Shown piece by piece: positions 36,469 through 43,599 of a stretch of DNA of 60,317 nucleotides (the first letter of the stretch is position 1; each line of letters begins with the position of its first letter). The notes under the pieces were generated by a model. That model saw only the letters and a list, made by a program, of their open reading frames with translations, was not told where the DNA came from and ran no database searches. This DNA is from Comamonadaceae bacterium (GTDB lineage Bacteria > Pseudomonadota > Gammaproteobacteria > Burkholderiales > Burkholderiaceae_C), in contig JAJTGB010000003.1 of assembly GCA_021298995.1 (NCBI GenBank), positions 1 through 60,317 on the forward strand. The letters run 5' to 3'. The position numbers were made by a program, and so were the translations under genes.

Positions 36469-37572
36469 ATGACCTCTCCTCGCAAATTTGATGTTCTGAT
36501 TGTGGGCGCTGGCTTTGCTGGCTGTGTCGTAGCCAGAGAGCTTGCCAACGCGGGTCGCAAAGTGCACGTGGTTGAAAAGCGGCCGCACATTGCAGGCAAT
36601 GCTTATGACCGGGTAGATGCCCATGGCCACTTGATTCATGACTACGGACCGCACATCTTTCACACCAACAGTGACATGGTCATTCGTTGGTTGTCACAGT
36701 TCACCAACTGGCGCTTTTATGAACACCGCGTGTTGGCCCAAGTGGGCGAACAATTGCTGCCCATCCCCATTAACCGCCAAACCTTGAACAAGCTCTACGG
36801 GCTTGAATTGGATGAGGCAGGTGCCGCTGAGTTTTTGGCCAAAGTGCGTGAACCCCGCGAGAGCAACAAAACCAGCGAAGACGTTGTGCTCAGCAGTGTT
36901 GGGCACGATTTGTGTGACAAATTCTTCCGCGGCTATACAAAAAAGCAATGGGGCCTGGACTTGTCAGAACTGAGTGCTGGTGTGGCAGCGCGAATTCCAA
37001 CGCGCACCAACGATGACGATCGGTATTTCACCGACACCTACCAATTGATGCCCGACCAAGGCTACACAGCCATGTTTCAAAACATGTTGAATCACCCGTC
37101 GATTGAAGTGAGTTTGTCGTTTGACTTTGCACTGGAACGGCCCAACTTGTCATGGAACACGCTCATCTACACCGGCCCCATTGATCAGTTTTACAACTGC
37201 CAATTTGGCAAATTGCCCTACCGCTCCATTCAATTTGAACACGGCCACCAAAGTGTCGATCAACTGCAAAGCGTGGGCACCGTCAACTATCCCAATGACC
37301 ACGCATACACCCGCATCACTGAATTCAAACACCTGACGGGTAGCCAAGCCAAGGGCACCTCCTACGTTTACGAGTTTCCAAGCAACGAAGGCGACCCCTA
37401 CTATCCCATTCCCCGTCAAGAAAACGAAGCCTTGTTCAAACAGTACGCCGCATTGGCTGAACAAGAAACATCGGTTTATTTTGTAGGCAGGTTGGCACAG
37501 TATCGCTACTACAACATGGATCAGGTGGTTGCAGCAGCACTCGCACTTTCTAAGAAAATCATTTCCGCCTAG
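36469..37572 (+). CDS. glf: UDP-galactopyranose mutase
   Basis: Flavoenzyme of 367 residues that converts UDP-galactopyranose to UDP-galactofuranose for cell-surface polysaccharide. Features are the FAD motif VLIVGAGFAGCVVARELANAG, VVEKRPHIAGNAYD, YGPHIFHTNSD, and the FFRGYTKKQWGLD segment. The C-terminal part has FVGRLAQYRYYNMDQVV, with the second FAD-binding motif. Its ATG follows the glycosyltransferase stop without a gap. It implies the surface glycan of the strain includes galactofuranose. Confidence 0.95.
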   Translation: MTSPRKFDVLIVGAGFAGCVVARELANAGRKVHVVEKRPHIAGNAYDRVDAHGHLIHDYGPHIFHTNSDMVIRWLSQFTNWRFYEHRVLAQVGEQLLPIPINRQTLNKLYGLELDEAGAAEFLAKVREPRESNKTSEDVVLSSVGHDLCDKFFRGYTKKQWGLDLSELSAGVAARIPTRTNDDDRYFTDTYQLMPDQGYTAMFQNMLNHPSIEVSLSFDFALERPNLSWNTLIYTGPIDQFYNCQFGKLPYRSIQFEHGHQSVDQLQSVGTVNYPNDHAYTRITEFKHLTGSQAKGTSYVYEFPSNEGDPYYPIPRQENEALFKQYAALAEQETSVYFVGRLAQYRYYNMDQVVAAALALSKKIISA

Positions 37573-37590
37573 GGCCAAAGAGCAGCCGTC

Positions 37591-38382
37591 ATGTCGATCT
37601 ATATCGTTTCGCACCTTCGCTTGAAACGTCCTTTTGACAAGGATTTTCGAGTGATCTATGTGGGCCCCATGTCGGGCCCAACTTCACCCGATGATTTTGC
37701 GGTGACCGATGCCATTCAAGCGCCGCACATTGCAGGCAAAAATAAAACTTTTTGTGAGCTCACCGCACTCTACCAAATGCTCAATTTGCATGCGGCATCC
37801 AAAGATGAGTTGATTGGTTTGGTGCACTACCGTCGGCCTTTTGTGCAGGGCCCTAAGTGGCTGTGCCGAATCATTCGAACCACACAAAAATCAAAATTCA
37901 CGCGCGGCATCTCCAATGCTTTGCTGGCCAATTTCAGCCTCACGCAAGACAAAGCCACGCAGTTGTTGCAATCTCACGATGTCATTGTGCCTGTGCCCGT
38001 TCGCCTCAAAAACTCAGTTGAGCAACGCTACATGCAAATGCACATTGCGTCCGATTGGGAAAAATTAAGGCGCGTGATTGCACAGCAACAGCCCGACTAC
38101 TATCAAGCTTTTCAGCAGCTGGCCAATGGCCAGACCTTGCACCACTTCAATATGTTTGTGGGCAGCACAGAATTGATGCACCGTTATGCCAAATGGTTGT
38201 TCCAAATTTTGGATGAGCTTGAAACACAAATCGATGTCAGCGGCCGCGACAACTTTCAGCAAAGGGTGTTTGGCTTTTTGGCAGAACGTTTGTTCAATGT
38301 GTATTTGATCAAACACACCGAACTCAAGGTGCTGCACCTGCCTGTGGTTCAGCTCTTCAATGAGTCGGTGGTGGCAAGCTGA
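37591..38382 (+). CDS. DUF4422 protein, probable capsule/LPS glycosyltransferase
   Basis: A 263-residue soluble protein. The DUF4422 pattern is visible: CELTALYQMLNLHAASKDELIGLVHYRRPF in parts, HDVIVPVPVRLKNSVEQRYMQMH in parts, and LHHFNMFVGSTELMHRYAKWLF followed by the FGFLAERLFNVYL block. Such proteins occur in polysaccharide clusters and some are glycosyltransferases. It follows glf by 18 bases. The last 34 bases overlap the 3' end of the convergent permease gene. Confidence 0.8.
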   Translation: MSIYIVSHLRLKRPFDKDFRVIYVGPMSGPTSPDDFAVTDAIQAPHIAGKNKTFCELTALYQMLNLHAASKDELIGLVHYRRPFVQGPKWLCRIIRTTQKSKFTRGISNALLANFSLTQDKATQLLQSHDVIVPVPVRLKNSVEQRYMQMHIASDWEKLRRVIAQQQPDYYQAFQQLANGQTLHHFNMFVGSTELMHRYAKWLFQILDELETQIDVSGRDNFQQRVFGFLAERLFNVYLIKHTELKVLHLPVVQLFNESVVAS

Positions 38383-39698
38383 GGCTGATAGTGCGCCGCC
38401 AGAGCAACCAAAACCAGCACGGGCAAACCTAGAAGGGCCGTGGCGTTGAAAAAGTCAGCATAGCCATGGGCATTGACAAAATCGCCAGAAAAGCCCGCAA
38501 TGAACTTGGGCAGCAAGAGCATCATCGAGCTCAGCAGTGCATATTGGGTGGCCGAATACTTGATGTTGGTCAAGGAAGACAAGTAGGCAATGAACGCGGC
38601 AGAAGCAATGCCACTGGCCAAGTTGTCAGCCGATACAACGGCAATCAGGGCATGCACGTCGTGGCCATGTCCGGCCAACCAGGCAAACAACAAATTGCTC
38701 AAAGCACTGAGCAACGCACCCAACATCAGAATGCGCATCACACCCCAGCGCAATGCCATGACACCGCCCACAAATGCGCCCAACAGGGTCATCAGCACCC
38801 CATAGACTTTGGTCACGCTGGCCACTTCGGTTTTGGTGAAGCCCATGTCGACATAAAACGGATTGGCCATGATGCCCATCACCACATCGCTGATTCGATA
38901 GACCGCAATCAAGCTCAAAATCAAAGCTGCCTGCCATTTGTAGCGCTTCACAAAGTCGACAAAGGGATCGATCAAAGCGCCTTGCAACCAAGCCTTCACA
39001 TTTTTAGCTGGCGGCAATTCGGCGGGCTTGGGTTCATGGGAACGCAGCACTGTGACCACACCGACGAGCATGCTGACAGCCATGACCAAATAGGCCGTCT
39101 GCCACGCCGCATGCATGTAGCCGCTGGCACTTTCGCCTTGGACCCAGGCCGCCACCCACAACACGCCCGCACCCGCCCAAATCATGGCCAAGCGATAGCC
39201 TGTTTGATAACTGGCGGCCAAAGCCGCTTGCTGCGTGGGGTCTGCGGACTCAATGCGAAATGCATCCAGCGCAATATCTTGGGTGGCTGAACCAAAAGCC
39301 ACCAACAAAGCGCACCAAACAACAGGGCCTAAAGTTTGCGAAGGGTCACTCAGGGCCATGCCCACCAAGCCCAGCATGACCATGGCCTGCGCTAGCAAGA
39401 GCCAGCTGCGTCTGCGGCCTAAAGAACGTGTGAGCCAAGGAATGGGCATGCGGTCGACCAGCGGCGCCCACACCCACTTGAATCCATAAGCCAGCCCCAC
39501 CCAGCTGAGGTAGCCAATGGTGCTGCGGTCGATGCCCGCCTCACGCAGTCGAAAGCTCAAAGTGCCCAGCACCAAAAGCAGCGGCAAGCCTGCCGCAAAA
39601 CCCAAAAACAGCATGCGCAAACTGGCCGCTTCCAAATAGATGCGCCAAGAGGCAAGCCAAGAAAAAGTGGGCTGATTGGAAACAGATTTTTCAGTCAT
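38349..39698 (-). CDS. AmpG-like MFS permease (muropeptide transporter family)
   Basis: A 449-residue MFS protein with about twelve to fourteen transmembrane helices. The AmpG signature is the helix-1/2 region MLFLGFAAGLPLLLVLGTLSFRL with GIDRSTIGYLSWVGLAYGFKWVWAPLVDR following in parts, then LGRRRSWLLLAQ. In E. coli AmpG imports anhydromuropeptides for recycling. The ATG at 39698 gives the normal N-terminus. No other cell-wall recycling gene is adjacent. Confidence 0.88.
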   Translation of the reverse strand: MTEKSVSNQPTFSWLASWRIYLEAASLRMLFLGFAAGLPLLLVLGTLSFRLREAGIDRSTIGYLSWVGLAYGFKWVWAPLVDRMPIPWLTRSLGRRRSWLLLAQAMVMLGLVGMALSDPSQTLGPVVWCALLVAFGSATQDIALDAFRIESADPTQQAALAASYQTGYRLAMIWAGAGVLWVAAWVQGESASGYMHAAWQTAYLVMAVSMLVGVVTVLRSHEPKPAELPPAKNVKAWLQGALIDPFVDFVKRYKWQAALILSLIAVYRISDVVMGIMANPFYVDMGFTKTEVASVTKVYGVLMTLLGAFVGGVMALRWGVMRILMLGALLSALSNLLFAWLAGHGHDVHALIAVVSADNLASGIASAAFIAYLSSLTNIKYSATQYALLSSMMLLLPKFIAGFSGDFVNAHGYADFFNATALLGLPVLVLVALAAHYQPQLATTDSLKS

Positions 39699-39778
39699 GC
39701 CAACATTATCCAAGCATCCATCCTGGTTTTGCGAGCCTTTTCCCTTGAAATCTGTGGGTGCGGCACTATGATTCAAAC

Positions 39779-40693
39779 ATGTGCTGGCAATGCTATTCAA
39801 ATTTAAATGCGTCCAATCCCTTAGAGGCTTCCGTCTCTGAAGCAGACGGGCCCTCTCGCCGCGTTTTTTTGAATCGCCTGGGTGGGGCGGGTTTGGGCTT
39901 CACTGCCCTGCTGGCAAGCCATGCACATGCGCAAGTCGATGTGGGGCAAGCCTCTGGTATTCGCAAACTCATACCGGCTGACACATTGGAAGCGTCTGCG
40001 CGGCAGCAGTATCGCCAAACCTTGGGGGAGGCCGAAAGCAAAGGGGCCTTGGCCCCAGACGACTACCCCCAACTCAAACGCCTGCGTGCCATCGCCGCCA
40101 AACTGATTCCGTTCACAGCCCAATGGAATCCCGATTCACGCAAGTGGAAATGGGAAGTCAATCTCATTGGCAGCAAACAAATCAATGCTTGGTGCATGCC
40201 CGGCGGAAAGATTGCGTTCTACACCGGCATTTTGGATCAACTGCAACTGACCGACGATGAAGTGGCCATGATCATGGGGCACGAAATGGCCCATGCTTTG
40301 CGTGAACACTCGCGCGAGCGACTGGCCAAATCAAGGGCCACAGGCATGGGATTGTCGGTGGCCTCCCAACTCTTGGGCCTTGGACAGCTGGGGGATGTGG
40401 CAGCCAACTTAGGCACGCAATTGCTCACCTTGAAATACGGCCGCGACGACGAAACAGAGGCCGATTTGGTGGGGCTTGAAATAGCAGCACGCGGGGGATT
40501 TAAACCCGAAGCCAGTGTGCAGCTTTGGAAAAAAATGTTGTCGGCTACAGGCGCTGGCAAAGGGCAACTCCCTTTTTTGTCGACACACCCCAGCGGCAAC
40601 AATCGCATTCAGGAACTAGAAGCCAACTTGCCCAAAGTGGCGCACCTTTATGCCCAAGCTATTCAGGGTAGAGGCACCGCGCCACTCAATTGA
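39779..40693 (+). CDS. Tat-exported M48 family zinc metallopeptidase
   Basis: A 304-residue periplasmic peptidase. A Tat signal starts at about residue 26 with SRRVFLNR, followed by a hydrophobic stretch and an AHA cleavage site near residue 51. The catalytic zinc motif is HEMAHALREH, and the third ligand glutamate is in DDETEADLVGLEIAARGG. The FLSTHPSGNNRIQEL block is typical of the M48/BepA-like group with outer-membrane quality-control roles. The C-terminal TPR domain of BepA is absent. ATG at 39779 is chosen because it starts the Cys-rich N-terminus seen before the Tat motif. Confidence 0.87.
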   Translation: MCWQCYSNLNASNPLEASVSEADGPSRRVFLNRLGGAGLGFTALLASHAHAQVDVGQASGIRKLIPADTLEASARQQYRQTLGEAESKGALAPDDYPQLKRLRAIAAKLIPFTAQWNPDSRKWKWEVNLIGSKQINAWCMPGGKIAFYTGILDQLQLTDDEVAMIMGHEMAHALREHSRERLAKSRATGMGLSVASQLLGLGQLGDVAANLGTQLLTLKYGRDDETEADLVGLEIAARGGFKPEASVQLWKKMLSATGAGKGQLPFLSTHPSGNNRIQELEANLPKVAHLYAQAIQGRGTAPLN

Positions 40694-40712
40694 GCTGAAG
40701 GGGCTTGAAGGC

Positions 40713-41351
40713 TTAGGTCCCACCCACATAAGGGTTGCTGCGACGTTCACGACCAAACGTGCTTTCAGGGCCATGGCCTGGAATGAACACTGTGTCATCG
40801 CCCATGGGCCACAAGCGCTGCGTGATGCTGGCAATCAAGGTGTCGTGGTCGCCTTGGGGGAAATCTGTGCGGCCAATGCTGCCGGCAAACAACACATCGC
40901 CAACAAACGCACGCCGGATCTCAGGTGAATGAAACACCACATGGCCGGGTGTGTGGCCAGGGCAGTGTCGAACGTTCAAAGTGTGCGAACCCAGGGTGAC
41001 GGTATCGCCATCGGCCAGCCACCGGGTGGGCGTGAAAATTTCTGCATCAGGAAACTGAAACATGCGACCTTGATCCGACAAACGATCAATCCAAAACTGG
41101 TCACCCGGGTGCGGCCCCACGATGGGCAAATTCAATTCACGCGCCAACACCGCTGTACCGCCTGCGTGATCAATGTGCGCGTGCGTGAGCCAAATTTGCT
41201 CCAGTTTCAAACCCCGCTTTTGCACCTCTGACAAGATCAAGTGCAGGTCACCGCCTGGATCGATCACGGCCGCTTGTTGGGTTTGGTCGTCCCAAATCAA
41301 AGAGCAGTTTTGTTGAAACGGCGTGACTGGAATGGTTTGGTACTGAAGCAT
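40713..41351 (-). CDS. MBL-fold metallohydrolase (glyoxalase II-like, YcbL group)
   Basis: A 212-residue hydrolase. The metal-binding motif is LTHAHIDHAGG, with further ligands in RHCPGHTPGHVVF and AFVGDVLFAGSIGRTDFPQGD, and the final histidine in FIPGHGPESTFG. It lacks the C-terminal domain of true glyoxalase II, as in YcbL-type enzymes. It is transcribed away from the peptide-export cassette; the 91-base spacer between them holds no clear feature beyond AT-rich stretches. Confidence 0.9.
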   Translation of the reverse strand: MLQYQTIPVTPFQQNCSLIWDDQTQQAAVIDPGGDLHLILSEVQKRGLKLEQIWLTHAHIDHAGGTAVLARELNLPIVGPHPGDQFWIDRLSDQGRMFQFPDAEIFTPTRWLADGDTVTLGSHTLNVRHCPGHTPGHVVFHSPEIRRAFVGDVLFAGSIGRTDFPQGDHDTLIASITQRLWPMGDDTVFIPGHGPESTFGRERRSNPYVGGT

Positions 41352-41442
41352 GCTGGTATTTCAAAGGGTTTCGCTTGCAAGGCAATGTAACAAAGTTTGC
41401 CTGTGAAACTCGTATTGTGAGGTCTTGTTCACTGACTCACAC

Positions 41443-42777
41443 ATGACCACACCCCTTTTTCGCACGGAGGTCACCCAATCCAAGCAGGCCTCTTGGATGG
41501 GCCCCATTCACCTCGCACACCATCCGCGCTTCAGCGTTGTGGCTGGTATAGCCTTGCTGTTGGCAGGTGCCTTGCTGGCTTACGGCGCATGGGGGCAAGT
41601 AGCTCGCAAAGTTCGCATACCGGGTGTCCTCATGCCGCAATGGGGCACTGTAGAGTTGAGTTCCGCCGTTTCAGGTGTGCTGCTCGAACAGCGCGTGAAA
41701 GAAGGCGACTGGGTTGAACAAGGCCAAGTTTTGTTTGTGGTCAACACCGACAAAGTCTCGGCTGAAGGCAGCACAGCAAGCTTGCTGGCATCGCATTTGG
41801 CACAACGCCGAAGCACGCTGTTGGCTGAGCGCCAATCCCGCGTTGCACAAAACCGCCAACGCGAAGCCCATCTGTCAGACCGCATTCGTTCCTTGTCGCT
41901 TGAAACAGCCCAGGCAAGCCAAGAGCAAGTGTTGGCTAATCGCAGGGTTGAATTGGCACAAAAAACATGGCAACGCTTTGAGCAAATGGCAGCCCAAGGC
42001 TTTGTCTCTGACATTCAAGCGCAAGGCAAGCAAGAAGAACTCATTGACCTCCAATCGCGCTTGGAAAATACACTGCGCAATGGCGTTGCTCTTACACGCG
42101 AACACCATTTAGCCCAAGCCGACTTGCGCCATCTTCAACAACAACTGGCCATCGACCTCCTCCAAATTGACCGCAGCCTGGCCAGCCTCGATCAAGAAAA
42201 AGCCGAAATTCAATCGCGCAAAACCAGCAGTGTGCTGGCGCCGCAGGCAGGCCAAGTTAGCACCATTCACTTAAGCCTAGGGGCTATGGCGCAGGCAGGT
42301 CAAACCATTGCCAGCTTGGTGCCGCAGGCCAGCACCATGGCATCCGATCCCTTGTCAGCCGACCCTCCGTCACCCAGCCCATCGGCACACACCTTGGTTG
42401 CCGCTCTGTTTGCGCCCACTCGCACCGCCGGCTTCATTCAACCCGGACAAGAGGTGTGGCTTCGCTTGGCCGCCTACCCGTATCAAAAGTTTGGACTGGC
42501 CAGAGGCCGCGTTTTGAAGGTGAGCGGCACACCCATTGCGCCACAAGATTTGCCGCATGGTCAGGGTACAGCCCTGATGGCTTCCACGCAAAGCAACGAG
42601 CCGCTCTACAGAATTCACGTCGAATTGGCATCCCAACATGTCATGGCTTTTGGCGAGGCACGTCCCTTGCGCCCTGGCATGACCCTCGAAGCCGACGTCA
42701 TCCACGATCTGCGCGGCATTTGGGAATGGGTCTTTGAGCCACTCTTGGCCATTCATGCACGTCAAAAAATATCATGA
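41443..42777 (+). CDS. HlyD/CvaA-type membrane fusion protein of the peptide export cassette
   Basis: Periplasmic adaptor of 444 residues for type I secretion. One transmembrane helix lies at about residues 33-52, after a short cytoplasmic N-terminus. A biotinyl-lipoyl half-motif follows (VELSSAVSGVLLEQRVKEGDWVEQGQ in parts), then a long coiled-coil hairpin (about 105-260), and the second lipoyl half SSVLAPQAGQVSTIHLSLGAMAQAGQ in parts. The C-terminus has LRPGMTLEADVIHDLRGIWEWV, typical of the CvaA/HlyD group. It opens the cassette and overlaps the next gene by ATGA. No TolC-like outer-membrane gene is present, so a chromosomal TolC elsewhere would be needed. Confidence 0.9.
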   Translation: MTTPLFRTEVTQSKQASWMGPIHLAHHPRFSVVAGIALLLAGALLAYGAWGQVARKVRIPGVLMPQWGTVELSSAVSGVLLEQRVKEGDWVEQGQVLFVVNTDKVSAEGSTASLLASHLAQRRSTLLAERQSRVAQNRQREAHLSDRIRSLSLETAQASQEQVLANRRVELAQKTWQRFEQMAAQGFVSDIQAQGKQEELIDLQSRLENTLRNGVALTREHHLAQADLRHLQQQLAIDLLQIDRSLASLDQEKAEIQSRKTSSVLAPQAGQVSTIHLSLGAMAQAGQTIASLVPQASTMASDPLSADPPSPSPSAHTLVAALFAPTRTAGFIQPGQEVWLRLAAYPYQKFGLARGRVLKVSGTPIAPQDLPHGQGTALMASTQSNEPLYRIHVELASQHVMAFGEARPLRPGMTLEADVIHDLRGIWEWVFEPLLAIHARQKIS

Positions 42778-43313
42778 ACTTCATCCAAAGCATCAGGGCC
42801 TCACCGCTCAATCGGCATGGCTTCATTGACGTGTTGGTTGGCATCAATCTGATCCAAGCCATCCATATCACTTTGATTGCCTTGCTTTTCAATTTAGATG
42901 CTGGCCCTGACAACGAAGAAACCATGCCGCTGATGGCCATCGCCATTTCAATGTTGTTGGCAGCGCCGCTTTTCGAAAATTTCTTGTTGGTGGTGCTGGC
43001 AGCCATTCACGAGAAACTGTTTAACAGGCGCTTGCTGTTTGTAGTAGCGCCTTTCATCATGGTGTTGCTTCACTTCACAACGCCACAAAACCTGCCATTT
43101 CCCATTGTGATCCGAGTCATTGCACTGTTTTTCTTCTTCTACTTTTTTTTAAAACAGTACGACTTGCACAAGTTGGAAATGGGCAAGGGCAAGGCGTATC
43201 TGTTGAGCTGCATTCTTCACTTTTCAGTGAATGCCACCGTGATTTTGGTCTTGTCTTTATTTGATTTTTATATCGCCGCTGAAACGATTTTTTCAGCACA
43301 ACCAGGAGAATGA
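42774..43313 (+). CDS. CPBP-like membrane protein, candidate immunity or accessory factor
   Basis: A 179-residue membrane protein with about five hydrophobic helices. It shows the three-part pattern of CPBP/Abi proteins in degraded form: APLFENFLL at about 64-72, where the canonical motif has two glutamates; FIMVLLH at 94-100; and HFSVN at 149-153, matching H-x3-N. The second glutamate of motif 1 is asparagine here, so protease activity is doubtful. CPBP-type proteins act as immunity or processing factors in some class II bacteriocin clusters. Its place between adaptor and peptide genes, with a four-base overlap upstream and one base downstream, suggests such a role. Family assignment is tentative. 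Confidence 0.6.
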   Translation: MNFIQSIRASPLNRHGFIDVLVGINLIQAIHITLIALLFNLDAGPDNEETMPLMAIAISMLLAAPLFENFLLVVLAAIHEKLFNRRLLFVVAPFIMVLLHFTTPQNLPFPIVIRVIALFFFFYFFLKQYDLHKLEMGKGKAYLLSCILHFSVNATVILVLSLFDFYIAAETIFSAQPGE

Positions 43314-43314
43314 A

Positions 43315-43527
43315 ATGAGAAATTTAAACATCGAAGAATTGAACCAAGTCGAGGGGGGCGGTATTGTGGCCCGATGGGCGTTCAAGATGGGCGAGGCCAT
43401 TGCCAACATGTATGCCGTGTATGAAGCGGCTGGATTATTTGATATTGACACCTCATCGCGTGAAACGCCAGATCCAATTGGCTACAACCCCATGGGCGAC
43501 TTCTCCAGCAACATGTGCGCCCGCTAA
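43315..43527 (+). CDS. Double-glycine leader peptide, candidate microcin or signal peptide precursor
   Basis: A 70-residue precursor with an AGGAG ribosome site 8 bases before its ATG. Residues 1-15 form a classic GG leader: Leu at -12, Glu at -8, Leu at -7, Val at -4, and Gly-Gly at -2/-1, with a third glycine at residue 16. The predicted core is 55 residues, starting GIVARWAFKMG. It contains an amphipathic helix (about 18-41), then an Asp/Pro/Gly-rich tail with one cysteine at residue 68. By count the core has about seven acidic and four basic residues, so it is net acidic, unlike most pore-forming bacteriocins. I recognise no homologue. It sits between the adaptor/CPBP genes and the C39 exporter that would cleave and export it. 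Confidence 0.8.
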   Translation: MRNLNIEELNQVEGGGIVARWAFKMGEAIANMYAVYEAAGLFDIDTSSRETPDPIGYNPMGDFSSNMCAR

Positions 43528-43542
43528 ATCTGGCCTGCAATA

Positions 43543-43567
43543 GCCTGCGCACCGGCGGTGCGCAGGC
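43543..43567 (+). terminator. Strong intercistronic hairpin between the peptide and exporter genes
   Basis: GCCTGCGCACC, a GGC loop and GGTGCGCAGGC form a perfect 11-bp GC-rich stem. No T-run follows, so it is more likely an attenuator, partial terminator or mRNA 3' stabiliser for the peptide message than a full Rho-independent terminator. This would give more peptide than exporter. Confidence 0.7.
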
Positions 43568-43599
43568 CTCTACATACATGCATTAGAAATGAGTTTCCC

